From Lates calcarifer (lineage: Eukaryota > Chordata > Actinopteri > Centropomidae): 64,000 bases of DNA. The stretch covers positions 2,055,937-2,119,936 of the forward strand of contig NC_066856.1 in assembly GCF_001640805.2 (NCBI RefSeq), read 5' to 3'. Shown piece by piece: positions 1 to 12,009 of the stretch (position 1 is its first letter; each line of letters begins with the position of its first letter). The notes below the pieces were generated by a model. That model was not told the origin of the DNA. It made no database searches and worked only from the letters and a program-made list of their open reading frames with translations. Made by a program: the position numbers and the translations under genes.

Positions 1-320
1 TAGGAGAACCACATAAAAGTACACAAACATTTCTTATAATGCAAATAACTGAATATCCAGCCTTTGAACTTTGCTTTTCTTTGTAGTATGTTGTGTGGTT
101 CACTCAATGAGGACATCTCTTTTTGCAGCCTATAACGAACAACATTCCCCATTAGCCTTAGACCATCACAGATTAAACGTCATGACTTGACAAAGGTGCA
201 GAGTTCATGGGGAACTTGAGGGAACGTAGTTAGTTCACATGTCCTTATTTAAAAAAAAAAAAAAAAAAGATCAATGAAAGAAATGCTTCTTGAAACATTC
301 CATTGAGTTGCATAGTTACA
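1..320. other. unassigned DNA with A18 run
   Basis: I see no gene here. An uninterrupted run of 18 A lies at 251-268, about 50 bases before a teleost repeat. It could be a poly(A) remnant of a retroposon or simple slippage; nothing upstream of it is recognisable as a SINE or processed transcript. Confidence 0.4.
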
Positions 321-491
321 GAGCCAGGCCAGCTGTTTCTGCCTGTTTTCAGTCTTTATGGTAAGCTAAGCTAACCAGCAGCTAGATCCAGTTGCATATT
401 TCCCATACAGATATACAGGTATAAATTTTTCATCTAACTCTAGACAAGACAACAAAAAGCATATTTCACAAAATATCAAAGTATTCCTCTT
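321..491 (+). repeat. teleost interspersed repeat, copy A
   Basis: The segment opens with gagccaggccagctgttt, continues with cagtctttatggtaagcta and agctaaccagcagctag, and ends with catctaactctagacaag and a stretch near caaagtattcct. I recognise this order of blocks from memory as a very common teleost interspersed repeat whose family name I cannot give. Support inside the window comes from a second diverged copy at 43641-43745 in the opposite orientation, which shares the cagtct, aacca and catctaactct blocks in the same order. No terminal inverted repeat or reading frame is visible, so the copy is truncated or non-autonomous. Confidence 0.6.
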
Positions 492-1220
492 ACTCAGTAA
501 GTGAACTGTGTAAAATATCACCACATATCCTTGAATGTGAACGCATTACACCAAACTCCATCTTTTTATCTCTCCATCTTATTTGAGCTTTTCAATCTCC
601 TGCTGTTGCAGAGACGCCCTCTGACTCTCTGTGACCCTCCCTGCTCAGCTCATATGGTTCCAGGCTGCGGTGAGCACGCCCAGCCCAGCCGGTGGATAAC
701 CCTACTACCTCATCCACCCCTCGGGACCAACTCACATCCTTCCTCCTCTGTCCGCGCTCTTTACCATTCTCCTCGTATCTTCGCTCAGCTCCACTTCCCT
801 CCACAGTGAGAGAATCACCATCTGCTAGCCCAAATCCCTAGCCAACCCCCTCCCCCTCTCCCACCACCCCCCTTTAAATCTCCCAGCCTCCTTCCTTCTC
901 TATGCTTGTATCTCAGCAGCAGGAAGCAACACCTGCCACTTTACCTCACTTCCTGTTGTCAGAATCGTTTTTTTTCCTTCTGCGTCTAATTCTTCTGCCT
1001 GTGCGTTTTTGCACAGGGATTTTATACCCTGATGTTTGTTGGAAAATGTGGTGGACTTGCCATTCACTTTCTGGCTTTGTTCCCGGCTCCCACAGTTGAG
1101 GCTGTATTTTCAGTGACAGGTTGTGTCTGGACACTTAATCTGCTCTCACAGACAACCTTGGCCACTGTTTTCTCCCTGACCTAGGCCACCCTGTGAGCAA
1201 GTTCCTGGCATAAATCAGCG
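492..1220. other. pyrimidine-rich unassigned stretch
   Basis: From about 540 to 910 the + strand is strongly C/T-rich, and the open frames on both strands here come from that bias rather than from coding. The stretch ends in a C-rich cluster at 846-872 (listed separately). No promoter, exon or repeat family is recognised. Confidence 0.4.
846..872 (-). other. G-quadruplex motif on minus strand
   Basis: Four C-runs on the + strand (846-850, 852-856, 860-862, 867-872) give G5, G5, G3 and G6 on the minus strand. The loops are T, TCT and ACCA when read on +. This satisfies the standard G3+N1-7 quadruplex pattern with short loops and is the cleanest such motif I found here. Whether it folds or has a role is unknown. 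Confidence 0.65.
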
Positions 1221-1232
1221 CCCCCCCCCCCC
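1221..1232. repeat. C12 homopolymer
   Basis: Twelve consecutive C form a simple mononucleotide tract. It is probably polymorphic in length and prone to sequencing error. Confidence 0.9.
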
Positions 1233-2108
1233 GTTGGAATTTTATCAATTCATCCATAATGTCCTTTGGGGTCTGTCATCTTTACAACAGCATAAACAAG
1301 ACAGTGTGTCAGCTTGACCTCTTATTTAGGACAAAAAATATGGATGTTGTACAAGGAGCATAAAAGATGTTCGGCTACATTAACTTCACTTGCCACATTC
1401 TTCTGTCACAACCCATTTCCCTGTGATTCTTGCCATTATACAGCTTAGGAAATATTCTTATTGTTTATTGCAGCAGCGACTCTATTGAGTTAGGTAACTC
1501 AAAACAGGATGTTTTGCTGTGCAATTACCGCTCACAAGGAATGATGGAGGAACAAACAGAAGCTGAAGTCACAAGCAACAGTCACTTCTGTTTTTCACTA
1601 GGTGGATGTCCATTGTTTTAGACTCTCTAGTTATTCTTTGTTCAGCCTGCTTCCTGTACTATCATTAGCTCCCATACAGTCAGCCTATCCATGTGTCAGG
1701 TCTTCCTCCATCTTGCATGGCCTATTTTTTGGTCACAATGGTTTCCTCACACTGGGGTTTCTTTATCAGTCCTGTCCTCTATACATTACATTTATGTGCT
1801 ACTAATCTGCAACAGTAAATTCAAGAGAAACATGACAACTTTCCCTCACCTAGCCTTAACCAGAGAAGGGTTTTTGTTGGCTAAACCTAAATATATGAGT
1901 CAGCTTGACATTACACTTTGCTCTCAAAATCCAGCATACAGCACAGTATTCACCTTGACCACCTCCCTACAACTGCTGTGGCCTTTCTTTTACCAGAAAA
2001 TATTGCAGCCAGTCACCACAGTCCATGAAGCAACTACATTTCCCTCAAATCAATTTTGACAACAAACTATTTGGATCTAAAGAAACAAACCTTTGGCCAA
2101 TCAGTCAA
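1233..2108. other. unassigned DNA, nothing recognised
   Basis: The sequence is AT-rich and non-repetitive. An open frame at 1691-2059 (122 codons) has no domain-like pattern, no convincing splice context and an unremarkable composition, so I treat it as chance. Confidence 0.4.
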
Positions 2109-2310
2109 CAGTGGTAGAAAAAGGACTGAGCTAATGCTACAGCATTAACATACTCTGTTATGAAAGTAAAAGTGTTAAAAAATTTAAATATTAGCATCAA
2201 AATATACTTAAAGTACCCAAAGTAAAAGAAGTCATAATACAAAATGGCCTGTTTTGAAATATTTTGGAATATGTATACAATACTATTGGTTTATGGTTAA
2301 TGATGCAATA
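2109..2310 (+). mobile_element. degenerate hAT-type MITE (CAGTGGT family), copy 1
   Basis: The segment begins with cagtggtagaaaaagg, which resembles the terminal repeat of a common teleost MITE. It then carries that family's internal blocks: atatacttaaagtaccc, aagtaaaagaagtcat, an aatggcctgttttgaaata block and tgatgcaataatg. The expected 3' terminal repeat is not seen, so the copy appears 3'-truncated. Such elements do not code; they move with transposase supplied by autonomous hAT elements. The family assignment is from memory and should be checked against Dfam. Confidence 0.55.
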
Positions 2311-3683
2311 ATGTCATATAAAATTGAACTTGAGTATTTCAGTTACTTAATTTTTCACTGAAACTAACAAGCAGCACAGGCGGTGAAAAGTATAATATTT
2401 CCCTTTAAAATGCAAATGGAAAAAAGGTTGATCTACTGTTGATCTGAGGGAGCCACATTTTCAGACACCATTAAGACAACTTCTGTAAAAATAATTTCAT
2501 TAGTTTGAGTGAAGATTTAATGCTACATGATAGTGTTATTTTAGAAGCTTTTCACCCTAAAAATCATGTAAATCAGAGGCAAGTATCAGATGCTTTTAGT
2601 TTTTGGCTCTGAAATAAACATTTCCTTGAAAAAGCCAAAGCAGCTGTAATGTTTCAACTCTGCCTCACTATAAATGGACTTAGATATGTCACCTTTTGTA
2701 GTGTAGTGTAATGCATTGAATCTGACATTTTTCATCACCCCTGTTTCTTTTTATCTTATTTATGTATCTTTTTTGTAACATTTTGCTGCATATGCTATTT
2801 CTGGTCACACAGTTTTCCAGCAACAAAAGAGCCGCTGAATAGACTGTTGCTGTGTTATTCATACTTACATTCCAGTCATTAAAACCAACCATCATCGATA
2901 CACTGGATGACTCTGAATCGATCCCCTCCTACTGATTTAAATGGCTGTGTGAAACTGTTAATAGAACATCTCAGTGCTTGAGGCTGAACACATTGATTCC
3001 ATACAATGTTTTCACTGGGTCTAGATGGAGAATATTGATACACTGAGTATGGATTCACCATATTAGACTTTACATGGATGTGGAGATTCTTGTCATTGAA
3101 TATAGATTGGCCCATGAAAGGCATGTGTATGAGGGTATATATTGCCTTGTGTGGCTTTTTCAACACTTTGAGTTTTAGGTGAAGATGCTGCACAAGCTGG
3201 TTGATGCAAATATGATCATGACAAAACCAACCAATGTCAAATATCTATGATTAATGAACCTCAGGACTGATTGATTTGTCTGAGACTTCAATGACAGACA
3301 AAATGTTTCATTATATCAGTCAATAGGAGCGTCTGGCTTGACAGCACAGCTTCATTATGAGTAAGGAGTTAATCTAACATTTCATCTACAGTCTGTGATG
3401 AGGGTTATTAGGAAGCAAGGTTCAAGGATCAAAGCAGCTCTCAGAAGTTGTCGTCTCCAATGTCGCTGTTGTGTTGCCAGGAAACCAAACAGTGAGGCAA
3501 TAACAGGAAATCACCTCTCTTTCCTTTAGCTTACAACAGGAGCTGATGTCATGTGCTAAGATACAAATGTGATGAGAGATGTTGGAGGGAAAAGATACAA
3601 AATTATATTCTAACAAGGAGCAACATTATTTTAGACACAATATAAAAACTAAACCAGCAAGAAGGTATACCAGGGTACCAGGA
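2311..3683. other. unassigned AT-rich DNA
   Basis: No repeat family or gene is recognised. An octamer ATGCAAAT occurs at 2410-2417, a POU-factor type site that is also expected by chance. The 104-codon frame on the minus strand at 2879-3193 shows no protein signature. Confidence 0.4.
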
Positions 3684-3963
3684 CTGGTGGTGGAGGAAGT
3701 ATTCAGATCTTTTACATACAGTATGTAAAAGTACCAAACTAAAGTGTTAAATATAAAACTAAGAAAGGGTACAAAAGTATCAACTGCTAAATGCACTTAA
3801 GGTTTCAAAAGTATTTATTGTGTGGAAAAATGGACCTTGACTGACATTTTACATACTGCATTACATTTATAGATTGTTAGAACTGATGCATCAGTGCATG
3901 AGAATCATTTTACTGTTGTAGCTTCTCAAAGTGGAACACTTTATAGCCAGTTGGGCAGTTTAC
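3684..3963 (+). mobile_element. hAT-type MITE (CAGTGGT family), copy 2
   Basis: The segment starts with tggtggtggaggaagtattc followed by agatcttttac, the near-consensus 5' end of a high-copy teleost MITE. Further along come a gatgcatcagtgcatgag block and cattttactgttgtagct with a following gtggaac block, in the usual order for this family. It is in the same orientation as the copy at 2109-2310 but better preserved at the 5' end. It directly abuts another MITE at 3964. No target-site duplication could be delimited by eye. Confidence 0.65.
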
Positions 3964-4213
3964 CAGTGATTCCCAAGCTTGGGCTCAGGTCCCTCCAAAG
4001 AGTCACAAAATGAGTTTGACAGGTCATGAGATGATTATTGGGAGAGGTAAGCTGAGGTTTGGCTACAAGTAAATATAGTCTTTTTCTCCTATTGGATAAC
4101 ATTACTTCAAATAATTATTTAAATGAAACAACTTGGGAAATTGGTGGAGCTGCTAAAACCTCATAGACATCTGGATCGTGACGAGGGCCCCACCTGCAAG
4201 TATCTATGTAGTG
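3964..4213 (+). mobile_element. hAT-type MITE (CAGTGNTTCCCAA family)
   Basis: The segment starts with cagtgattcccaagcttggg, continues with ccctccaaagagtcac and gatgattattgggagagg, and ends with ggtggagctgctaaaac and tcatagacatctgg. I recognise this order from memory as a second common teleost non-autonomous hAT-like family, different from the MITE that ends just before it. The open frames on both strands across 4115-4371 lie partly in this element and are spurious. The 3' limit is approximate. Confidence 0.65.
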
Positions 4214-7084
4214 GAGAAAAAAGGACAATATTTCCCTCTGAAATGACATTAAATGTAATTCAATGGAATTATAAATTATCCTCAAAATTGTGCAAAACTT
4301 ATTACTTATTTTCCACTGACCAGTACCCAGTGCGACTGGGAACAAAAGCAAAACGACCATACACAATATAATAATAAAAAGAAGAAAAGTACGAGATCAT
4401 TCATGCTAAAAGACATTTAAATTGCCTTTGGTTTTCTGGACATAAATTTGAGTGATTGCTTCCTGCTGCCACACAAAAAGCTGCCTAATGTGTAGTGGCA
4501 GCATGAGAGTGCTTCTACTACTGATCTGCACTTCTTTCATTAGAGGCTGTATGCTCAGTGCCGGGGCTGGCTGATGGTTGCCAGGTCAGGGCCAGAAGGG
4601 TTCATCTGTGCAGATAAGAGTGAACCATACCAGAGCAGCCCCAGGCAGCCTCTCTGACATCTTCTCTCATGCCTGTTTGATAGAGCTGGGAGGAATGTTG
4701 TATCTTGTACACGTCCTCTCTCCTGAGCTCACATATATCTTTCACCCTCTAAAGAAAAAGGCGAAAACAAAACAAGCATTTGGACTTGAATATCCATGAC
4801 ACAGAGGGACCCTGTTGTCAGAATCACCTCTATTCATTGTTTTGGAGGAATTTTGATCCAAAGTACTCCTGTCGCTTAATGAATATTCAACAATACGTGA
4901 TGTCAAAACATGGCTAACGTAACAAGGCGTATTTATCCTGAAGATATACACCTCTGAAACCTTCACACTCCCCACTGTGTCACACAGCTCTGTCTGTTCC
5001 ATTAACATCTTGATAATAGCCTGGCTCTACCTGTCAGGGGTTAAAAGAAAGACTTCAGTGTGCACTCCCTCAGTACTTTGTAGCGTTTTTGGCCCTGGTG
5101 GGGGGAGGCCGGGGTCTTCTCAGGGGAGGCTCACTAAAGCTGAGCACTATGTTCCCAGAGAACATGGCTGGAATTTGGCTCCGGGGCAGATGGGTATCCT
5201 TTCGACAAGAGAAGGGTGGAATGTGTTCTTTGTGGGAGGGAGAGTTATGTGTTGAAGGGAGGAGGTAGGGAGGGAGGGATGCATCTGAGCTGGTGCCAAA
5301 CTCCCCCCAACTCTCACTGGCTGAGAGACGTATATGTGATGTAAACATGTGGGGAGCTGATGAAAACATGCATCTCAAACAGAGATAGTGAATCTGAGCT
5401 AAGCTAGAGTGGGGGGTGGATGTGGAGGGTATATTGGAGCCACTCACTGCTCGCCAATGTTCAGTCTTTAATGCTGCAGTGTATCTCTGCTGGTTTTTAA
5501 ATTATAAGACTGTGCCCAATATAAGACTGTTCATCTAATTTAATTGTGAATCTAAAGGCATTTCTAAACTCAAGTTTACAAAACAGTGCAACAAAGTACC
5601 ATGATCTACCAAAAAGGCTTATAAATTAGAAAGAAAATTACATTTAAAAAAATCTGAGAGAAAAAATAGTAATCAGTCTATATTAAAGAAGTCTATAAAT
5701 TTCTCTTTGCTTAAATGTATTATGAAGAGTTTTTTTTAAACGGAGAAACAGTTTTTATTCAGCCTAATTTCCCGAACTAATTTGGTTCATAATCCATCAC
5801 AGACCAAACCAGCTTTAGAAAAAACAAACAAACAAAAAAAACCAGACAAAATAATCTACAATAGTCTATCTAGAATCATTAAGGTAATCACTAAAAATGT
5901 AAAATCAACTTAAAAGCTAACAGCCAACACAGCACAGAGAATAGTATAAATAATGGTATTCTGCTTGTGCATTCAGCTTTTATATATTAAAAAAAACACA
6001 CACACATACACAACTGTTAAATAAAAATATGACATTTGCAAAGGCTCTAAAGTTTTCCTATCATAACATTCTCTATACAAAGAAAAAAAAAGACTTATTA
6101 AGGCTTATTAATATGAGCTCAGGTTTTTGTTTCAAACCACTGCTTCATTAGTGAACCTTCACACCACTAGTGTTTCTGCCTGAAGCGGCTCTGACTGGGA
6201 AAAGTTATCTTTCTTTAATTATGAGATAGAAACCGTCCAGTCCTTCTTGGATCCAAACACTGCACTGTCCCAGTGACAGCCCATTTGGACAGATTCAATC
6301 ATACAAATGTTTTTTTTTTTTCCATTACTATACGAGGAGTATCATGTCACATTCGACAGCCTCCTCCACCACTCTCTATATCTCTATATATTGTTTGCAT
6401 GTTGCATGATCCGGTTTATGTTTCAGTCAGGAGACACTAATTGAAAGAAGGAAAGATATTATTTGCCAGAGTGTGTTCAACAGGAAAAGTTGAATAAATG
6501 TGTGGAGCATCATTTTTACAGGACTAGTCACACCATATCCCCCAGGTGGAGTGTAGACACTGGTGGTGCAGAGAAAATGAAGCTAAATTCCTATGATCTC
6601 ACTGGGAGGACCCATGGACAGCTGACTCTGAGATGGAGGTGGGTTGTGTAGTTAGACACTGAAATGAAAGCTGACTGCAGCAGAGAGAGGAACAGTTCGA
6701 TACGATGAGAAGACTGCTTCACAAAATCTGATTGGTTGAAGTGAAAAGTGTTAATATCCTATGTCAGCTGACTGCGTTTAAAGCAGGAAAGAAAAAGCAA
6801 TTTAGATAAACAGAATAAGCATGAAGATAGATTTGAACTTTTGATAAACTTAATTTAGTCTTGTGGATACATCTATGATGAATTTCAAACTCAGTGTTTG
6901 ACCTTTTTTGAATAAATCACCAAGAAAAACTGCCATATCAGTATAACAGTGGAAAAAACTGTTGCTGTGTCAGGTCACACAAAAAATATAAAGCACATTT
7001 CTTGCAGGATGCAAAATTTAAAATCCATTATATGGAACAGAGACTACTGTCCTCAAGATGACAAATGGCTTGCTGATGAATGTG
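4214..7084. other. unassigned DNA between MITEs and LINE relic
   Basis: No gene is supported. 5090-5280 is unusually G-rich on the + strand, and the 125-codon minus-strand frame at 5070-5447 is a by-product of that bias. Around 5500-5530 the decamer ataagactgt occurs twice, 17 bases apart. From about 5480 to 6340 the sequence is AT-rich with short A and T runs. Confidence 0.4.
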
Positions 7085-7087
7085 TGT

Positions 7088-7628
7088 GCTGTTTTAGTAC
7101 TACTTGACCTGATTGCAGCCTTTGACACAAATGACTATTGTATACTGATTGACACACTAAAGCTCTCAGTCACAGAATGAGGAACTGGCCTATTTTTTCC
7201 CATAGTTTTTATCTTGCCTGAAGAACAGACAGAGAACCAGTTCTGTGTGTCCAGTTACAACAGTGTCTTCTCACTGTTCTTAATCAGGCATGGAGTGCTA
7301 CAAGGCTCTATCCTTGGTCCAGGTTCATTCTGGTTTCATACAACTGCTCTTAGCATTCTCATGGTACCTGGTGAATCTTATTGCTCATCACACCTGACAG
7401 AATTCTGGCCCCAATGCAGGGCTGGTTAGTGGAAATAAAAATGCTGAAGACTTAAACTCCTCAACAGCAATCTTTGTCATTGGTCCTCACCACCACATTG
7501 GTCGCCCCCCCTACAACACACACACACACACCACACACACACACACACACCATCTTCCTGCCAGAATTGATTTTAAAAATCTCCTAATAACTTTTAAAGC
7601 ACTTCATGGCTCAACTCCCAGCTACAGT
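7088..7628 (+). mobile_element. degenerate L2-like LINE, reverse-transcriptase fragment
   Basis: The frame from 7088 reads VLVLLDLIAAFDTNDYCIL, which matches reverse-transcriptase motif A with the catalytic Asp in AAFDT (7115-7129). In the same frame 7289-7330 reads HGVLQGSILGPGSF, the motif B region typical of L2/CR1-clade non-LTR retrotransposons. A TGA at 7178-7180 breaks the frame between them. In another frame 7563-7628 reads RIDFKNLLITFKALHGSTPS, the conserved stretch near the C-terminus of L2-type ORF2. Only about 230 bases separate the last two blocks, and they contain a CA microsatellite, so the YxDD-bearing and thumb parts are deleted. The element is dead. Family placement rests on motif recognition. 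Confidence 0.8.
7516..7551. repeat. (CA)n microsatellite inside LINE relic
   Basis: An imperfect CA tract, broken by one CC at 7530-7532, sits between the motif B and C-terminal blocks of the LINE remnant. It replaces part of the lost coding sequence. Confidence 0.85.
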
Positions 7629-9764
7629 ACATGCATTTTATGTTTCTGTCACCACCAATGGTAGTTTGCTCAGAATAAACACAAGAGGAGCTTGGCAGTG
7701 AGCAGTGAGCATGACCAGTGATAAACAATAAGGCTGAGAGAAGACAGAGGAACAAGCACCACTTACAGAAACTGACAGAGCAGCAGCCACTCCTTCTGAT
7801 TGACAGGTGATATTTGGGATGTGACGTGTGCATTTTTTAGCTATTAGTACCAAAGCATTCATAAAAAGGATCAACTCTTTTACATGACTCAAACCTAATC
7901 CTTAAAGTTGCAGCTACAAACACAAGACATGCTTAGTTTTTAAGCTGTACTGTTAGTATTAAGATTCACCTCTCACATTAGAGAAGTAGGAGTGTTTACT
8001 GGACGTTGCTGAGCCTCTTTTACATCCTCCAGGGAGAAAAGTCTCTTCCCATTAACTCACCCAAGGTTGGCTGGGATTTTCATCTCCAAAGATATGCATT
8101 TCTAAACATTGTATAACCATTGTGCATTATTCATTGGGCTTATTAGAGGAGGTGGACTTTGGGTTATTGCAAATCAGAGGAACAAATATTAACCCATAAC
8201 ATTAGCACATGAATGAGTAAGCTTCTCACTGAATGACTTACAAGGACTGGTTTCATAGAACATGCCCCAAAGGTAAGTGCTGCTCCATACCTAATACAAA
8301 CAATATAGGATGGAATTAAAATTGTATGACATCCCCTCCTGTAAGTCCAATTTTGTTTGCACTTCGACAATATCCTGTGTTTTGTAGTTATCCAGGGAAC
8401 CCCGTTATAACAAATGTCACTGGTGTTTTCTGTATTTACCATGGAAAATAACATAATTAACCTTGCTAATAAGAGTCAGCATAAGGAAAAGAACCTCAAC
8501 AAAGACAGTTAAAGTTAGTGCAGCTTTGACTCAGTGCACATGCCTGCACATATGCTCCTGTTTATGACGTCTTTGACCATCAATTCATTTCCGATGAAAA
8601 TCAATGATCCTCTAGGATGAAATTGTCTCAGTATGAGGTTTTATTTTTCTGAGATTGTGGGCCAATGAGGCACAGCACTCCCTCTCCACACACATAACGC
8701 AGTTTAGTCCCATCCTGCACCTTCACCCAGCCAGCTGGTCCTATACACCACATGCCCTGATGCAGAGATCTTCTACACTGGATATTCATTAGCCATTGGG
8801 TGTGATTCCAGCCTTTTTCATTCATTATAAAATAGAATAGGGAATTATTCAAAACCAGTGAGAGAAACTGACTCCATGAGAGGCAAAGTGATAGTGCAGA
8901 CTGAAACACTACTACTGCATCATTTCCAAGAAATAGCACATGCTGGATTTCTGCTGCCTATACAGGGAATGCAACATTTGAATACAGTTTAATTCGATGA
9001 CCTTCATCAATTCTTAAAAACTCTTTGTCTCTAAAATTCAGGGTCTAAATATTTCATGTCAGCTGAAAGATGCAGTAAATCAATTTTCACACTAAGATGA
9101 TATACTGTATATATATTTTTTGCTAATTTGTGTTAGTCATGTTCAACTTGCCAACATCCTACTCATCTGTGTCTATCAGATGCTGGATGGGGATCATCAG
9201 ACCTCAGGATTTACCAACTCATCATCTTCGTGACGCACGCAACTCAATTTTACTTGACCCGCTTGTATCACGTCACTGCTTCTCATCTTACTGCATTTGT
9301 CATAATTATATTATCAGAGGGGTGAGCATGTGTATGTGTGACTGTAGGTGTGTTTGTCAGAGAGTTGAAGAAGCTTCCAGTGCCTGTTTTGATCCTGAGC
9401 ACAGTGTTTTCTAATTGCTGTCTGTTACACAAACTCCTGCCAGAGCTGCTGGTTGAACATCTTCAACTAAGTGAGAAGATGAACATTACAAATCTTGAGT
9501 CAAAGACCAGTGTTTTCCCTGAGAATATTATGTTGACAGAAAACACAATACAAGCAGGGGAATTCACCCCCCCTTAGTTTCTCTTGCTACGTCTGTCTGT
9601 TAAACCTTCCATTCTTCTTCCTATGGTTACAGATTTTTATTTTTTAGTACTTTTCAGGTCTCTTACCCTCCAGCCTGGTCCTAAATTCCCTCCATCTAGG
9701 AGTCAATAAATTGTTATCTTTGACTTCAGACAGAGGTTGGCAAAAGCTGACCAAGACTAAATCA
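7629..9764. other. unassigned DNA
   Basis: No gene is recognised. A textbook 5' splice site (AG|GTAAGT, 8271-8278) occurs with no plausible exon upstream. Minus-strand frames at 8164-8454 and 8628-8939 have no recognisable domain. Short CA-type sequence follows near 9841. Confidence 0.35.
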
Positions 9765-9795
9765 AGACTACAAAAGACACAAAGTCAAAACACAA
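9765..9795 (+). repeat. acaaagagacacaaa-type dispersed motif, copy 1
   Basis: A 31-base block built from agactacaaaagacacaaag followed by tcaaaacacaa recurs at 46200-46230 in the same orientation with one mismatch. It resembles the unit of a minisatellite-like repeat (acaaagagacacaaaatgac) that I associate with teleost genomes. Here it is a single degenerate copy. Confidence 0.5.
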
Positions 9796-10499
9796 CAGCA
9801 GCACAACACTAAGCTGAGAGGCAGCATATCCAGCAGTCCTACACACACACACAGAGGAGTCTTTAAGTACCTCACTCAAGCCAGGTGCAGCGCATTGATG
9901 GCTGATCAGTTACCACCTGGGTGGCACAACCAAGAAGACAGGAAAGGAAAGGGACTAACGGAGCACTAGAAAACATACAGCTGTAACAATGGATATCATC
10001 TGCAGTTTATGTTAGAGCAGATAAACAATTGAATCCATTCCTTACACTTTTGCTCATATTTTTTGGTTTTGGAAAGGGTAAAGAAAAGAAACCATCATCC
10101 AGACTCCTTATATACAAACCCTCAGGCAGACTGCTTCAACACACTGGTGCTCAGAGAGGGATTTAGAGAATCCATGACCATTTCACCTCTACTGATACAA
10201 TCATCTTCCTCATCGGGTACAGGTTAGCCCTAATAGAGGCCCCTTTTTTACTTACATAACCCTGTTATCATCCCAGGAGTTTCCTCCTCTACCATTACAG
10301 TCTATGTCTGATTTTATATAAACCACAAGAACCTGACTCGAGTTTCACAGGTTCATTTTCACAATTTTCATGTGTTAAATGTGTAAAAACTTTAATTGTG
10401 ATTTCATAAGATCTACAAACATTAACAGAAAAACAGCCACGGAAAACCCATGATGTAATGAAATGAATATGATGCTCTGACCGTATTATGATCCAGTTG
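9796..10499. other. unassigned DNA
   Basis: A short (AC)6 tract lies near 9841-9852. Otherwise the sequence is non-repetitive without coding or RNA-gene signature. Confidence 0.35.
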
Positions 10500-10830
10500 A
10501 TATTTAGTTTTTCCATGGCTCACGGATGATAGGCTGAGATTTTCCCTAGCCAGACATGTCTGTAATGAGAAAAACTTGTTTTACTCTGAAAACATGGCCT
10601 TCCAAGGCTGGCTAGAAACGCACTTTGTTTGGCTCTTATGACCAGATCCCTAAGTGGGTCAGCCATAGTAATGGGCTGCTCCACCGTCCTTCGTCTGGTA
10701 ATTCCGAGCATTGATTGAACTCAGTCTCAACTTTCCGTTAACCTGTGCAGAGAGGCAGAAGACACGGTATCACTCAGGAGGAAAGAATGATAAAAACAGG
10801 AGTGGTGATCGAAGGGAAAAATGATGTTCT
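10500..10830. other. candidate conserved non-coding element
   Basis: This block contrasts with its AT-rich flanks. It is non-repetitive, of balanced composition and contains several CpGs (for example around 10680-10710, cctcc/gtccttcgtctgg/ttccga). The minus-strand 63-codon frame at 10520-10711 has no protein signature. The texture is what I expect of a vertebrate conserved element, but conservation cannot be seen from one genome. Confidence 0.25.
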
Positions 10831-12009
10831 CATATGCCTGACTTGGTTTCTGAAAGGAACATGTATTTCCAAATATAGCAGTGTGACCTAAGGACATGGT
10901 ATTTAGTTAAACTGTAGAGCAAATCTCCCTGAATGAAAGTTAGCTGAAATGTAATTAACCATTTAATAACCACATGATTTATGCTCTTTGTTTACAAATG
11001 GAAATGTGAACAACTGCCAGAATGAATTTTCATGTGGACGTGTTTACACTGTCAGCCAAAAGTACTGCCTCTCTGAGGAAATGTCACCAGCATTCACCTC
11101 ACTGTTTCAACACATGAGCCATGTATGAACTATGAAGTTAACTTATGCAATTTTCACAAATCCTTTCAGAGTCACACTATAGCCTCTGTATTTAGGCATG
11201 ATATAGTGCACACTGCTGTGCTGATATCAATAATCTTGTTTTTATAATCAGTGACTCCCAGAGGACATGTGATGGATTGTCATGCTGCATGAACATAGCC
11301 CAACATTAATGATTCAAATTTTCAATACCAGCCAGCTCTGTATTGTTTGTCCTTGCCACATTTCAACACATCTATTTCATATTGAATGCTATTCATCATT
11401 CCTCAGTCAAACATGTTTCATGTGAGTACACATAATGTGGTCGTAAAAAGACGGATGCTGCGCTGCATTAGAAGCAGTAGATAATGGCCCTGTTTGGACT
11501 TGAGGGTATTTGTCACTTTTGTTTGTACACCAAATAGCAAAGTACATCAGCAAGGACAACTGTGGTTTACACGAACCATTGGCAGGCAGCCAAGCAAAGA
11601 GTAATAACAGAGACGGGAAGAAAAAGGAGCTACCTTGCATCATCCATTGCGTTGAAGACCGACAGGAGAGTGATATACTGTGTATGTGTCACATAGGAGT
11701 TTTTAAAAAGGCTTGAATTGCAGTACAGACTATTACAACGGCTGCTTCAAAAGCCTCACTTTCAACCTTATTCTAATTATTCTGATAGAGACGATAACAT
11801 TCAGTTAACATTCAGACAGAAATGGTGTTTCTTTTGTGTGAAAATAGCAGCCTATTGAACCAGAAATGGGCCATATTCTGACCCTGCAATTCATTTTCAA
11901 AGCACTGAGAACATTTTCCTGGATATTGTTCACACCCCCATGAGGTGACTGATTATTTTGAAACATTCTAATTTGTCTGTAGTCCATTTTCAGTCCTCTT
12001 AGGTCGATA
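10831..12009. other. unassigned DNA
   Basis: AT-rich and largely non-repetitive, with no recognised element. The overlapping frames on both strands at 11407-11716 show no signature. Confidence 0.35.

Noticed and set aside
4115..4371. Open frames on both strands
   Set aside because: Lie largely within a recognised MITE.
8271..8278. Strong splice-donor-like AG|GTAAGT (another GTAAGT at 21300-21305)
   Set aside because: No plausible exon or acceptor upstream; such hexamers are expected by chance in 64 kb.
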